This document shows positions 7,693 to 15,888 of a stretch of 64,000 bases of DNA, piece after piece. Position 1 is the first letter of the stretch; every line of letters starts with the position of its first letter. The notes beneath the pieces were generated by a model, which ran no database searches, was not told where the DNA came from, and saw only the letters and a program-made list of their open reading frames with translations. The stretch comes from an uncultured Gemmiger sp. Lineage in GTDB: Bacteria > Bacillota > Clostridia > Oscillospirales > Ruminococcaceae. Position numbers and translations under genes: made by a program. Location: positions 16,781-80,780 of the forward strand of contig CALXHO010000004.1 of NCBI GenBank assembly GCA_944388125.1. Direction: 5' to 3'.

Positions 7693-8310
7693 ATGATCGC
7701 CATTGTGGATTACGGAGTGGGCAACCTGTTCAGCCTGGCCTCCAGCCTGAAGAGCCTGGGCCTGGAGACCGAGGTCACCCGGGACGCCGACCGGCTGCGG
7801 GCTGCCTCCCGCATCATTCTGCCGGGGGTGGGAGCCTTCGGCGACGCCATGCAGAAACTCACCGACACCGGGCTCGTGCCCGTCATCCGGGAGGAAGCTG
7901 CCAGAAAGCCCCTTTTGGGCATCTGCCTGGGCATGCAGCTTCTCTTTGAGGAAAGCTACGAGTACGGCCATCACGCCGGCCTGGGTCTGGTGCCGGGCAA
8001 GGTCTGCCCCCTGGCCGACGACCTGGCCGACCCCACCCTCAAGGTGCCCCACATCGGCTGGAACGCCATGGACATCGTGCCCGGCCGGGAGGACGACCCC
8101 CTCTTCCGCTACGTGAAAAACGGGGAGTACGTCTACTACGTCCACAGCTACTATGCCAAGGACTGCGCCGCCAGCACCCTGGTCACCAGCGAGTACAGTA
8201 TCCCGGTCACCGGCGCGGTGCGCAGCGGCCATGTCTATGGCACCCAGTTCCACCCCGAAAAATCCGGCGACACCGGCCTGCGCCTGCTGCGGGCCTTCGC
8301 CGAGCTGTGA
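7693..8310 (+). CDS. hisH: Imidazole glycerol phosphate synthase, glutaminase subunit
   Basis: A 205-residue class-I glutamine amidotransferase. It makes ammonia from glutamine and channels it to HisF. It starts IAIVDYGVGNLFSLASSL, has the oxyanion segment LPGVGAFGDAM, the nucleophile cysteine in GICLGMQLLFEES (about residue 78), and the His-Glu pair in GTQFHPEKSGDTG. The ribosome site AGAGGGGG is well placed. hisA follows after 13 bases. The partner HisF is encoded two genes downstream. Confidence 0.97.
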   Translation: MIAIVDYGVGNLFSLASSLKSLGLETEVTRDADRLRAASRIILPGVGAFGDAMQKLTDTGLVPVIREEAARKPLLGICLGMQLLFEESYEYGHHAGLGLVPGKVCPLADDLADPTLKVPHIGWNAMDIVPGREDDPLFRYVKNGEYVYYVHSYYAKDCAASTLVTSEYSIPVTGAVRSGHVYGTQFHPEKSGDTGLRLLRAFAEL

Positions 8311-8323
8311 GGAGGGACAAAGC

Positions 8324-9037
8324 ATGAAACTGTTTCCTGCCATTGATCTGCGGGGCGGTCAGGCCGTGCGGCTCTATCAGGGCGACTACGACCAGATGAC
8401 CGTCTACAATCCCGACCCTGCCGACCAGGCCCGGGCCTTTGCCGCCGCGGGGGCCAAACACCTCCATGTGGTGGACCTGGACGGCGCCAAGGACGACACC
8501 ACCGCCAACCTGCCCGCCATTGCCCGCATCGCCGCCGAGAGCGACCTCTACATCGAGGTGGGCGGCGGCATCCGGGACGAGGAGCGCATCCGCCGCTACC
8601 TGGACCTGGGGGTCTCCCGGTGCATCCTGGGCACCGTGGCGGTGCGGGACTTCGACTTCACTGCCCGCATGGCCCAAAAGTACGGCGACAAGATCGCCGT
8701 GGGCGTGGACATGAAGGACGGCCTGGTGGCTGTGGCGGGCTGGAAGGAAGTCACCCCTGAGCCGGGGGTGGCCTTCTGCCGCCGTCTGGCCGAAGCGGGC
8801 GTCAAAGCGGTCATCGCCACCGATATCTCCCGGGACGGCACCATGCAGGGCACCAACATGGACCTCTACCGGGAGCTGCTGACCATCCCCGGGCTGGAGA
8901 TCACCGCCTCCGGCGGCATCGCAAAGATGGAGGAGCTGGACACCCTGCAGGCCATGGGCTGCCACGCCGCCATTCTGGGCAAATCGGTCTACACCGGCGC
9001 CATCGACCTGGCCGAGGCCGTGCGCCGTTTCGGCTGA
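8324..9037 (+). CDS. hisA: ProFAR isomerase (phosphoribosylformimino-AICAR-ribotide isomerase)
   Basis: A 237-residue TIM-barrel enzyme for the Amadori rearrangement of ProFAR to PRFAR. It has the half-barrel phosphate-binding repeats: LFPAIDLRGGQAVRLYQGDY at the start with the catalytic Asp, EVGGGIRDEERIRRYLDLG in the first half, then ATDISRDGTMQGTNMDLY with the second catalytic Asp, and ITASGGIAKMEELDTL near the end. ATG 8324 is preceded by GAGGAGGG. The longer in-frame reading from 8153 overlaps hisH and is a shadow. Confidence 0.97.
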   Translation: MKLFPAIDLRGGQAVRLYQGDYDQMTVYNPDPADQARAFAAAGAKHLHVVDLDGAKDDTTANLPAIARIAAESDLYIEVGGGIRDEERIRRYLDLGVSRCILGTVAVRDFDFTARMAQKYGDKIAVGVDMKDGLVAVAGWKEVTPEPGVAFCRRLAEAGVKAVIATDISRDGTMQGTNMDLYRELLTIPGLEITASGGIAKMEELDTLQAMGCHAAILGKSVYTGAIDLAEAVRRFG

Positions 9038-9057
9038 GAGAAGGAGGGCTTTTTTGC

Positions 9058-9816
9058 ATGATTACCAAACGCATCATTCCCTGCCTGGACGTCAAGGACG
9101 GCCGCGTGGTCAAGGGCGTCAATTTTGAAGGGCTGAAAGATATGGCCGACCCGGTGGAGATGGCCCGCTGGTACAACCAGTCGGGGGCCGACGAGCTGGT
9201 CTTTTACGACATCACCGCCAGCGTGGAGGGCCGCACCCTCTTCACCGACATTCTGCGCCGGGTGGCGTCGGAGATTTTCATTCCCCTGACGGTGGGCGGC
9301 GGCATCCGCACCCTGGAGGACTTTGACCGTGTGCTCAAGTGCGGCGCCGACAAGGTCAGCGTCAACTCGGGGGCCATCGCCAACCCCGACATCATCCCGG
9401 CGGCCGCCCAGAAATACGGCGACCAGTGCGTGGTGCTGTCGGCGGACATCAAGCGGGTGGACGGCAGATTCATGCTGTTTGCCAAGGGCGGCCGGGAAAA
9501 CACCGGCATCGACGCCCTGGACTGGCTGGAGCGGGGCGTCAAGAACGGCGCCGGGGAACTGGTGGTCAACTCCATCGACACCGACGGCGTCAAGAATGGC
9601 TTTGACCTGGAACTGCTGGACGCGGTGGCCAAGCGCTGCGCCGTGCCCATCATCGCCTCGGGCGGCGCGGGCTGCATGGAGGACTTCAAGACGCTGTTTC
9701 TGGAGCATCCCGCCGTGGACGCGGGCCTGGCGGCCAGCATCTTCCACACCCGGCAGGTGGACATCCGGGAACTGAAACAATACCTGCGGCAAAACGGCGT
9801 GGAAATGCGCCTGTGA
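9058..9816 (+). CDS. hisF: Imidazole glycerol phosphate synthase, cyclase subunit
   Basis: A 252-residue TIM-barrel partner of HisH that converts PRFAR and ammonia to imidazole glycerol phosphate and AICAR. Signature stretches are TKRIIPCLDVKDGRVVKGVN with the catalytic Asp at about 11, LTVGGGIRTLEDFDRVL, DKVSVNSGAIANP, VNSIDTDGVKNGFDLELL with the second Asp, and IASGGAGCMEDFKTLF. The length is normal. It lies 20 bases after hisA with a strong AAGGAGG site. It is followed by an 87-base gap containing a small hairpin before hisIE, the only notable gap within the operon. Confidence 0.97.
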   Translation: MITKRIIPCLDVKDGRVVKGVNFEGLKDMADPVEMARWYNQSGADELVFYDITASVEGRTLFTDILRRVASEIFIPLTVGGGIRTLEDFDRVLKCGADKVSVNSGAIANPDIIPAAAQKYGDQCVVLSADIKRVDGRFMLFAKGGRENTGIDALDWLERGVKNGAGELVVNSIDTDGVKNGFDLELLDAVAKRCAVPIIASGGAGCMEDFKTLFLEHPAVDAGLAASIFHTRQVDIRELKQYLRQNGVEMRL

Positions 9817-9842
9817 CCCTGCGGCAGCCGCGCCGCTTTTAT

Positions 9843-9864
9843 GCCTTGCAAAATATCGCAAGGC
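9843..9864 (+). other. Small hairpin between hisF and hisIE
   Basis: GCCTTGC and GCAAGGC, 7-bp perfect arms with an 8-base AT-rich loop. No U-run follows, so it is not an intrinsic terminator; it may stabilise or process the mRNA. TTGCAA-17-TAAACT (9846-9874) overlaps it and could be a weak internal promoter for hisIE and hisK. Confidence 0.45.
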
Positions 9865-9903
9865 AAGGTAAACTATATGTATCACATGACTGGAGCGAAT
9901 ACT

Positions 9904-10560
9904 ATGCAATATCCTGACACCGAGAAGACCCTCAAGTTTGACGCCAACGGGCTGATCCCCGTCATTGTTCAGGACCATTATTCCCGCGAGGTCCTGACCC
10001 TGGCCTACATGAATGCCGAGACCCTGGCCCTCACCATTGCGGAAGGCCGCACCGTCTTTTACAGCCGCAGCCGCCAGGAGATCTGGCGCAAGGGGGAGAC
10101 CTCCGGCAATGTGCAGCGGGTGGTGTCCATCACCGCCGACTGCGACAAGGACGCCCTGGTGGTGGATGTGGTCAAGGCGGGGCCCGCCTGCCACACCGGC
10201 GCCGAGAGCTGCTTCTTCAACCCGGTCTACGTGTCGGAGGAACTGAAGCAGTTCACCTGGCAGGGGCTGTATGAGCTCATCGAGGGCCGCAAGACCGACC
10301 CCAAGGAAGGCAGCTACACCTCCTACCTGTTTGACAAGGGCATCGAGAAGATCCTGAAAAAGGTGGGCGAGGAGAGCACCGAGGTCATCATTGCCGGGGC
10401 GAAAAAGGACAAGGAAGAGACCATCTTTGAGATCAGCGACCTGGCCTACCATGTGATGGTGCTGATGATCGAGCTGGGCATCTCGGTGGAGGATATCACC
10501 AAGGAACTGGAAAAGCGTCATGTGATCGACCATAAAGTGAAGCAGGAGAGGATGCAGTAA
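9904..10560 (+). CDS. hisI: Bifunctional phosphoribosyl-AMP cyclohydrolase / phosphoribosyl-ATP pyrophosphatase
   Basis: A 218-residue fused enzyme for steps 2 and 3 of histidine synthesis. Residues 1 to about 110 are the HisI cyclohydrolase: [15 protein letters not shown], then [15 protein letters not shown], the Asp-rich metal site [13 protein letters not shown] and the zinc cysteines in CHTGAESCF. The C-terminal HisE part (about 120-218) is an all-alpha pyrophosphatase with [16 protein letters not shown] and [15 protein letters not shown] chose ATG 9904 because GGAG lies 8 bases upstream; the reading can be extended to 9841 but without family similarity. It overlaps the next gene by one base. 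Confidence 0.95.
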   Translation: MQYPDTEKTLKFDANGLIPVIVQDHYSREVLTLAYMNAETLALTIAEGRTVFYSRSRQEIWRKGETSGNVQRVVSITADCDKDALVVDVVKAGPACHTGAESCFFNPVYVSEELKQFTWQGLYELIEGRKTDPKEGSYTSYLFDKGIEKILKKVGEESTEVIIAGAKKDKEETIFEISDLAYHVMVLMIELGISVEDITKELEKRHVIDHKVKQERMQ

Positions 10561-11387
10561 TGGCAGGCGAATACATGCTCAGCTCGGTACATGTCCACAC
10601 CAAGCTGTGTGACGGCAAAAACACGATGGACGAACTGGCGGTCACCGCCTGGCGCGCAGGGCTCAAGACGCTGGGCTTTTCGGGCCACAGCCACACCCCG
10701 TGCGATCTGGAATACTGCATGAGCCCGGCCCGCACCGCCCAGTACAAGGGCGAGGCCGCCCGGCTGAAAAAGCAGTACCAGGGCAAGATGGATATTCTCT
10801 ACGGCCTGGAATGGGATCTGTATTCCGACGATGACCCGTCGAAATACGATTACTGGATCGGGTCCACCCACTATGTCCAGGGCCCCAAGACCGGCAAATA
10901 TTACGAGATCGACTGGCGGGAGTCCGACCTGGCCGCCTGCATCCGCGACGACTTTGACGGCGACGGACTGGCGGTGGTGGAGACCTACTTTGCCAATGTG
11001 GCCAAGGTGGCGGAAAAGCACCCCACCATTCTGGGCCACTTCGACCTCATCAAGAAGATCAACGGCGACGGCAAGTTCTTTGACGAGAACGCCCCCCGCT
11101 ACAAGGCGGCGGCCTCGGCGGCGCTGGCTGCTGCTGCCCGCAACCGCTGTGTGCTGGAGGTCAACACCAGCACGGTGCACCGGGGCTTCCGGGAGGATTT
11201 CTTCCCCTCCAACGACATTCTCAAGGAATGGCTGGCCCTGAGCGGCAATGTGGTCATCACCGCCGACTCTCACTCCGCCGAGACCCTCACCGCCGGCTAT
11301 GAGCAGGCAGCCGCCGACCTCAAGGCCCTGGGCTATGACAAGGTCCTGGTGCTGGGCAAGGACGGCTTTACCCCCTGCGCCCTGTAA
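10560..11387 (+). CDS. hisK: PHP-family histidinol-phosphatase
   Basis: A 275-residue metal-dependent phosphatase that converts histidinol phosphate to histidinol. The PHP metal ligands appear in order: [15 protein letters not shown] near the start, FSGHSHTP (about 41-48), GLEWDLY with the bridging acid, [10 protein letters not shown] (about 158-167) and TADSHS near the C-terminus. This type replaces the HAD-type phosphatase half of HisB seen in Enterobacteria. It closes the operon, with its ATG overlapping the hisIE stop by one base and a strong terminator 25 bases after its stop. Confidence 0.93.
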   Translation: MAGEYMLSSVHVHTKLCDGKNTMDELAVTAWRAGLKTLGFSGHSHTPCDLEYCMSPARTAQYKGEAARLKKQYQGKMDILYGLEWDLYSDDDPSKYDYWIGSTHYVQGPKTGKYYEIDWRESDLAACIRDDFDGDGLAVVETYFANVAKVAEKHPTILGHFDLIKKINGDGKFFDENAPRYKAAASAALAAAARNRCVLEVNTSTVHRGFREDFFPSNDILKEWLALSGNVVITADSHSAETLTAGYEQAAADLKALGYDKVLVLGKDGFTPCAL

Positions 11388-11412
11388 GCGGGTATTTACA
11401 GCAAAACAAAGT

Positions 11413-11446
11413 CCCCGGCCGGGAAACGCTCCGGCCGGGGCTTTTT
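11413..11446 (+). terminator. Terminator of the his operon
   Basis: CCCCGGCCGG (11413-11422), 8-base loop, CCGGCCGGGG (11431-11440), then CTTTTT. A very stable hairpin, about 25 bases after the hisK stop. Confidence 0.92.
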
Positions 11447-11464
11447 GCCCCTCTGCCCGCCCGC

Positions 11465-11493
11465 TTTCCATCCCGGGGCGGATATGCTATAAT
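11465..11493 (+). promoter_or_regulatory. Promoter of the aminotransferase/isomerase pair
   Basis: TTTCCA (11465-11470), 17-bp spacer and TATAAT (11488-11493) with an upstream TGC, giving an extended -10. It sits 68 bp before the ATG at 11561. Confidence 0.75.
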
Positions 11494-11560
11494 AAAACAA
11501 TACATGGATAAAACCCGGGCGAATCCCCGGAATACCTACAAGATTGAGGGAGGCAGAACC

Positions 11561-12670
11561 ATGCGGATCATGCCCAACGACCTGGGGCGGCAGTACAGCC
11601 TGCACGCGGCCGAATATGAGGCGAAAGCCATCGAAGTGCTTCGCAGCGGATGGTATATCCTGGGCCGGGAGGTGGAGGCCTTTGAAAAAGAGTGGGCCGC
11701 CATGGTGGGCGCCAGACACTGTGTGGGCCTGGCCTCGGGGCTGGATGCCCTGTGGATCGCCTTCCGCCTTTTGAACATCGGGGCGGGGGACGAGGTCATC
11801 GTCAGCGCCAACGCCTATATTGCCTGCGTCATGGGCATCACCATCAACGGGGCCACGCCGGTCTTTGTGGAGCCGGATCAGTACGACAACATCGACGCCG
11901 ACAAGATCGAGGCTGCCGTCACCCCCCGCACCAAAGCCATTCTGGCGGTGCATCTCTACGGCCAGAGCTGTGACATGGACAAGATCATGGACATTGCCCG
12001 CCGCCATAACCTGAAGGTGGTGGAGGACTGCGCCCAGAGCCACGGCAATCGTTGGAAAGGCCGGGTCACCGGTTCCATCGGGGACATCGGCTGCTTCAGC
12101 TTCTACCCCACCAAGGGCTGCGGCGCTTTCGGGGACGCGGGCTGCATCACCACCAACGACGACGACATCGCCGCCCGCTGCCGGGTGTTCCGCAATTACG
12201 GCAGCGACCGCCGATATCATAATAAAGTGGTGGGCGCCAACAGCCGCCTGGATGAACTGCAGGCGGGCCTTTTGCGGGTCAAACTGAAATACCTCCAGGA
12301 CTTCAACGAGGAACGCTGCCGCATTGCGGCCCGCTACGACGCAGAACTCAACCTGCCCGGCCTCATCAAGCCCCGGGTGCGTCCGGGGGCGGACAGCTCC
12401 TGGCACCAGTATGTGGTGCATCTGCCCGGTTTCCGGGATGAGCTGGCGGCCTGGCTGGACAAAAACGGCATCGGCACCATCATCCACTATCCCATCCCGC
12501 CCCACCTCAGCGAGGCCTACGCCAACCTGGGCTACCATAAGGGTGACTTCCCCATCGCCGAGCGCTATGCCGACGAGGTGCTGAGCCTGCCCATGTACAA
12601 CGGCATGACGGCGGAGGAACAGGAGACGGTCATCCGCACCATCAATGCCTACCGCCCGGGCTGCGTCTGA
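11561..12670 (+). CDS. DegT/DnrJ/EryC1/StrS-family sugar aminotransferase
   Basis: A 369-residue PLP enzyme that transaminates a keto group on a nucleotide sugar. Features: [18 protein letters not shown] near the N-terminus, [31 protein letters not shown] with the cofactor Asp, and the PLP lysine in [17 protein letters not shown] (about 185-201), then [16 protein letters not shown]. The closest functional types are 3-keto-6-deoxyhexose aminotransferases such as FdtB. This fits the next gene, a WxcM/FdtA-type 3,4-ketoisomerase 31 bases downstream. Together they would convert a dTDP-4-keto-6-deoxyhexose to a 3-amino sugar. The start ATG 11561 has GAGGGAGG upstream. dTDP-sugar supply genes and a glycosyltransferase are not in this window. 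Confidence 0.9.
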   Translation: MRIMPNDLGRQYSLHAAEYEAKAIEVLRSGWYILGREVEAFEKEWAAMVGARHCVGLASGLDALWIAFRLLNIGAGDEVIVSANAYIACVMGITINGATPVFVEPDQYDNIDADKIEAAVTPRTKAILAVHLYGQSCDMDKIMDIARRHNLKVVEDCAQSHGNRWKGRVTGSIGDIGCFSFYPTKGCGAFGDAGCITTNDDDIAARCRVFRNYGSDRRYHNKVVGANSRLDELQAGLLRVKLKYLQDFNEERCRIAARYDAELNLPGLIKPRVRPGADSSWHQYVVHLPGFRDELAAWLDKNGIGTIIHYPIPPHLSEAYANLGYHKGDFPIAERYADEVLSLPMYNGMTAEEQETVIRTINAYRPGCV

Positions 12671-12701
12671 CTGCCCGCAGGAAAGAAAGGAGAAGCACGC
12701 C

Positions 12702-13133
12702 ATGGACATGATCAACAGCGCCTGCTTTATCGAATTTGCCGAACACGGGGACGAGCGGGGCAACCTGGTCGTTGTGGAGGGGGAGAAGGACATCCCCTTT
12801 GCCATCCAGCGTGTCTTTTATATCTACGGCTCCGACCCTGATATCATCCGGGGCCGCCATGCCAACCGCCGCAGTGAGTTTGTGCTGGTGAACGTGGCGG
12901 GCAAGAGCAAGGTCAAGGTGATGGACGGCCTGGGCAACGAGGTGGTCTTCTGTCTCAACCGGCCCCGCACCGGCGTCTACATTCCCCGCATGGCGTGGAA
13001 GGAAATGTACGATTTCAGCCCCGACTCGGTGCTGCTCTGCCTGGCCAGTGAGCACTACGACGAGAGTGAATATATCCGGGAGTACGACGAGTTCGAGGCG
13101 GAGGTCCGCGCCGCCCGCGCCGACGCCGAGTAA
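12702..13133 (+). CDS. WxcM/FdtA-like sugar 3,4-ketoisomerase (cupin)
   Basis: A 143-residue cupin-fold protein. DERGNLVVVEGEKDIPFAI, RVFYIYGSD, IIRGRHANRRSEFVLVNVAGK (histidine-rich cupin motif) and YIPRMAWKEMYDFSPDSVLLCLASEHYDESEYIREY are typical of the WxcM C-terminal/FdtA family, which isomerises dTDP-4-keto-6-deoxyglucose to the 3-keto sugar. In this family SEHYDE is highly conserved. It follows the aminotransferase closely, and AAGAAAGGAG is the ribosome site. The very acidic C-terminal tail is normal. No acetyltransferase follows, so the product is perhaps an unacetylated 3-amino-3,6-dideoxyhexose (inference). Confidence 0.88.
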   Translation: MDMINSACFIEFAEHGDERGNLVVVEGEKDIPFAIQRVFYIYGSDPDIIRGRHANRRSEFVLVNVAGKSKVKVMDGLGNEVVFCLNRPRTGVYIPRMAWKEMYDFSPDSVLLCLASEHYDESEYIREYDEFEAEVRAARADAE

Positions 13134-13177
13134 GGCGGAATTTCCGGGATGATACAGCCGTCCGGCTGGAAACAGAA

Positions 13178-13219
13178 AAGGGAAGGCCCGGGTGCCCATG
13201 TGAGCACCCGGGCCTTCCC
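13178..13219. terminator. Terminator between the isomerase and hsp20 genes
   Basis: GGGAAGGCCCGGGTGC and GCACCCGGGCCTTCCC, 16-bp arms with an 8-base loop. The U-run (CTTTTCTG) is on the minus side, so it mainly ends hsp20 transcription; the long stem may also stop plus-strand transcripts. Confidence 0.85.
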
Positions 13220-13285
13220 CGGTATGGGATGCGGAGTTTCTTCCACAGAATGTTTTGCTGCCGTTTCCGGCCCGTCGCGGACCGA

Positions 13286-13699
13286 TTACTCGATCACGAT
13301 GGTGCGGTCATCGGGCTGTTTCGGCGCCTGCTTGGGCAGACGGATGCGCAGCACACCGTCGGTGTAGGAGGCGGAAATCTGGCTGACATCCACGCCGGTC
13401 ACATCGAAGCTGCGGCTGTAGGAACCGTAGCTGCGCTCGCAGCGCAGATAGCCGGACTTCTTGTCCTGGTCCTCAAAGTCGCTGTGACGCTCCGCCTTGA
13501 TGGTCAGGGTGTCGCCGTTCACAGACAGCTTGATGTCCTCCTTCTTGAAGCCGGGCAGATCGGCTTCAAGCTCAAAGCCGTCGCCCATGTCGCGGATATC
13601 GGTCTTGAACTCGGCCAGGGAGTTGTCACCAAAGAATGCGCGGTTGATGTCCTCGAAATCGCGGAACGGATTATAACGACGATCCATAAGAAGTGCCAT
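13286..13699 (-). CDS. Hsp20/alpha-crystallin small heat-shock protein
   Basis: A 137-residue ATP-independent chaperone holdase. A short N-terminal arm (RRYNPFRDFEDINRAFFG) precedes the alpha-crystallin domain (about residues 35-125): DGFELEADLPGFKKEDIKLS, then DTLTIKAERHSD, YGSYSRSFDVTGVD, and the conserved ASYTDGVLRIRLPK. The C-terminal tail DDRTIVIE contains the I-x-I motif (IVI) used for oligomer assembly. It is a single-gene unit. The ribosome site AAGGAG is 9 bases before ATG. A CIRCE operator 142-168 bp upstream indicates HrcA control and heat induction. Confidence 0.95.
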   Translation of the reverse strand: MALLMDRRYNPFRDFEDINRAFFGDNSLAEFKTDIRDMGDGFELEADLPGFKKEDIKLSVNGDTLTIKAERHSDFEDQDKKSGYLRCERSYGSYSRSFDVTGVDVSQISASYTDGVLRIRLPKQAPKQPDDRTIVIE

Positions 13700-13840
13700 A
13701 AGTCATATCTCCTTTTTCAAACGGCGCTTTGGCGCCGGTCATGTGCAAGTGTGTTTGTTTTTGTCTTCCGGGCCTTTTCCCTTTCGACAATTCTAGAATA
13801 CTCCCGGATTATGAATAAAGTATGAACAAAATGTGAAAAA

Positions 13841-13867
13841 TTAGCAATCTTGCAAGTAGAGTGCTAA
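13841..13867. promoter_or_regulatory. CIRCE operator (HrcA site) of hsp20
   Basis: TTAGCAATC - 9 bp - GAGTGCTAA, matching the consensus TTAGCACTC-N9-GAGTGCTAA with one mismatch. A TATAAT reading toward hsp20 (complement of 13870-13875) lies 2 bp upstream, so the operator begins just after the -10 box, a common arrangement for HrcA control. The transcript would have a ~150-nt AT-rich leader. Confidence 0.92.
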
Positions 13868-13876
13868 AAATTATAA

Positions 13877-14154
13877 AATAACACGAGATAACGACAGAAA
13901 TAAAATTCGAAATTTCAAAAAGTTTTTGGAAAATGGTTGGCAGACGCGCCGAATTCGGCGCGCCCACCGCCTTGTTTGCCGCTTTTGGGTTCGGATGCTA
14001 TGCCGGGCAAGCGCCTGACCCTGTGCAGGGAAAGGAAAAATCTCTCCCCCGGCGAAAGGCCGGGCAGGAGGGCAGGTAGCCGGTCCGCGGGGAAACTCCG
14101 CGCGGCAGAAAGCCCCCTCGCCGCAGGGGAAGCGGGCGGCTTTTCGACGCCGCC
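13877..14154. other. Non-coding interval between hsp20 and cls
   Basis: AT-rich at the hsp20 side, then GC-rich. It holds an 18-bp perfect palindrome CGCGCCGAATTCGGCGCG (13945-13962) with no clear function. No convincing gene: the ORFs here lack ribosome sites and homology. Confidence 0.5.
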
Positions 14155-14183
14155 TTGCAATTTTCGGCCCATAGTGATACAGT
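14155..14183 (+). promoter_or_regulatory. Promoter of cardiolipin synthase gene
   Basis: TTGCAA (14155-14160), 17-bp spacer, TACAGT (14178-14183), about 80 bp before the TTG start codon. Confidence 0.6.
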
Positions 14184-14264
14184 AGGGATATTATTTGCGG
14201 CCCCGCCCAAGGCGGGAAAATCCGTACCGGTACATACCGGATACAGCGGGGAAAGGAGTACTTT

Positions 14265-15821
14265 TTGCGCAAGATCAACCGTATCATCAAGCGGATTTAC
14301 AGTGCGGTATTCAGCCGCCTGGTGCTGACGGGGCTATTGATCCTCAGCCAGGCGGTGTGGATGGCGTTTCTGTTTCTGCGCCTGACCGATTATATCCCCT
14401 GGATCAACGGCCTGTGCATTGCCTTCAGTGTCATCATGTGCCTGCTGCTCATCCGCGTGGATTCCATCGAGCCGGAGTTCAAGATCAGCTGGATGGCGCT
14501 GTTCCTGCTCATGCCGGTGCAGGGCGGCATTCTGTATCTGCTGTGGGGCAACAAGCGCCCGGCCTTCCGGCTGCGGCGCAAGCTGGACCGGGCGGCGGCC
14601 CGCATCCATCCGCTGCTGACCCAGGAACCGGAACCGGCGCAGCGCCTGAAACAGAACGATTCCCGGGGCGCCCTGACGGCCCGGTATCTCAGCCGCCAGG
14701 GGCACTACCCGGTCTTTTCCGACACCGAGGTCAAGTACTATCCCCTGGGCGACGATATGTTTGCCGATATGCTCCCTGCTCTGGAAAGCGCCGAGCACTT
14801 CATCTTCATTGAATACTTTATTATCGGCCTGGGCACCATGTGGGGCCAGATCCATGAGATCCTCAGGCGCAAGGCGGCCCAGGGGGTGGATGTCCGGGTC
14901 ATCTACGACGACGTGGGCAGCGTCAGTGTGCTGCCTATGGGCTATTGGAGCAAACTGGAGGAGGAGGGTATCCACAGCCTGCCCTTCAACCCCTTTGTCC
15001 CGGTGCTCAACCTGGTCATGAACAACCGGGACCACCGCAAAATCATGGTCATTGACGGCTACATCGCCTTTTCCGGCGGGGTCAATATTGCGGACGAGTA
15101 CATCAACAAGCTGGAACGCTTCGGCCACTGGCGGGACACCGCCATCCGCCTGCGGGGGGATGCAGCCTGGAGCTTCACCATCATGTTCCTGGAATTCTGG
15201 AACGCCAACCGCCCCACCGACCGGGAATTCGAGCATTTCAAGCCGGAGCGCCACCGTCCCGCCCCCTTTGTGGCGGACGGTCTGGTCCAGCCCTTCTCGG
15301 ACAGCCCCGTGGACCGGGAAAACGTCTCCCAGAACGTCTATCTGGAACTCATCAATCAGGCGCGGTACAGCCTGTTCATCACCACGCCCTACCTGATCCT
15401 GAGCAACGAACTCCTGACCGCCCTCTGCCTGGCGGCCAAGCGGGGAGTGGATGTGCGCATCTATACCCCCGGCATCCCGGACAAAAAGATGACCTACCAG
15501 CTGACCCGCAGCTACTTCCCGCCGCTTCTGCAGGCGGGGGTGCGCATCTTCAGCTATACGCCGGGCTTTCTGCACGGCAAGACCTGGCTGTGCGACGACC
15601 GCATTGCCGCGGTGGGCACCGTCAACCTGGACTACCGCAGCCTCTACCTGCACTTTGAGTGCAGCACCCTGCTTTACGGCTGCCGTGCCCTGGCGGACAT
15701 CCGCGCCGACATGATCGAGCTGGAATCCCACTGCCGCGCCATCACCCTCAACGAGTGCCGCAACAGCTTTTTCGGCACCCTGCTGTCGGCGGTGCTGCGC
15801 ACCATGGCGCCCCTGTTCTGA
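14265..15821 (+). CDS. cls: Cardiolipin synthase (phospholipase D superfamily)
   Basis: A 518-residue membrane enzyme that joins two phosphatidylglycerols into cardiolipin and glycerol. Two N-terminal helices (about 17-37 and 45-62) and a third near 75-92 form the usual anchor (PLDc_N region). Two catalytic HKD motifs follow: DHRKIMVIDGYIAFSGG (about 254-270) and LHGKTWLCDDRIAAVGTVN (about 434-452). The length suits bacterial Cls. The start is TTG at 14265 with AAGGAG 8 bases upstream; no ATG is available before the first helix. It has its own promoter; the metal transporter follows 67 bases later and may be cotranscribed. Confidence 0.95.
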   Translation: MRKINRIIKRIYSAVFSRLVLTGLLILSQAVWMAFLFLRLTDYIPWINGLCIAFSVIMCLLLIRVDSIEPEFKISWMALFLLMPVQGGILYLLWGNKRPAFRLRRKLDRAAARIHPLLTQEPEPAQRLKQNDSRGALTARYLSRQGHYPVFSDTEVKYYPLGDDMFADMLPALESAEHFIFIEYFIIGLGTMWGQIHEILRRKAAQGVDVRVIYDDVGSVSVLPMGYWSKLEEEGIHSLPFNPFVPVLNLVMNNRDHRKIMVIDGYIAFSGGVNIADEYINKLERFGHWRDTAIRLRGDAAWSFTIMFLEFWNANRPTDREFEHFKPERHRPAPFVADGLVQPFSDSPVDRENVSQNVYLELINQARYSLFITTPYLILSNELLTALCLAAKRGVDVRIYTPGIPDKKMTYQLTRSYFPPLLQAGVRIFSYTPGFLHGKTWLCDDRIAAVGTVNLDYRSLYLHFECSTLLYGCRALADIRADMIELESHCRAITLNECRNSFFGTLLSAVLRTMAPLF

Positions 15822-15888
15822 CAAAGGCGCCGGCGGGGCAACCCCTTTTCCCGACCTCGAATCTTCGACCGACCCAAAAGGAGACCTC

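Noticed and set aside
9843-9864. Hairpin between hisF and hisIE as an intrinsic terminator
   Set aside because: No U-run follows and the downstream genes belong to the same pathway.
13945-13962. 18-bp palindrome between hsp20 and cls as an operator
   Set aside because: It is far from both promoters and consists of GC-rich restriction-like sequence (CGCGCC-GAATTC-like halves); no supporting second copy was found.
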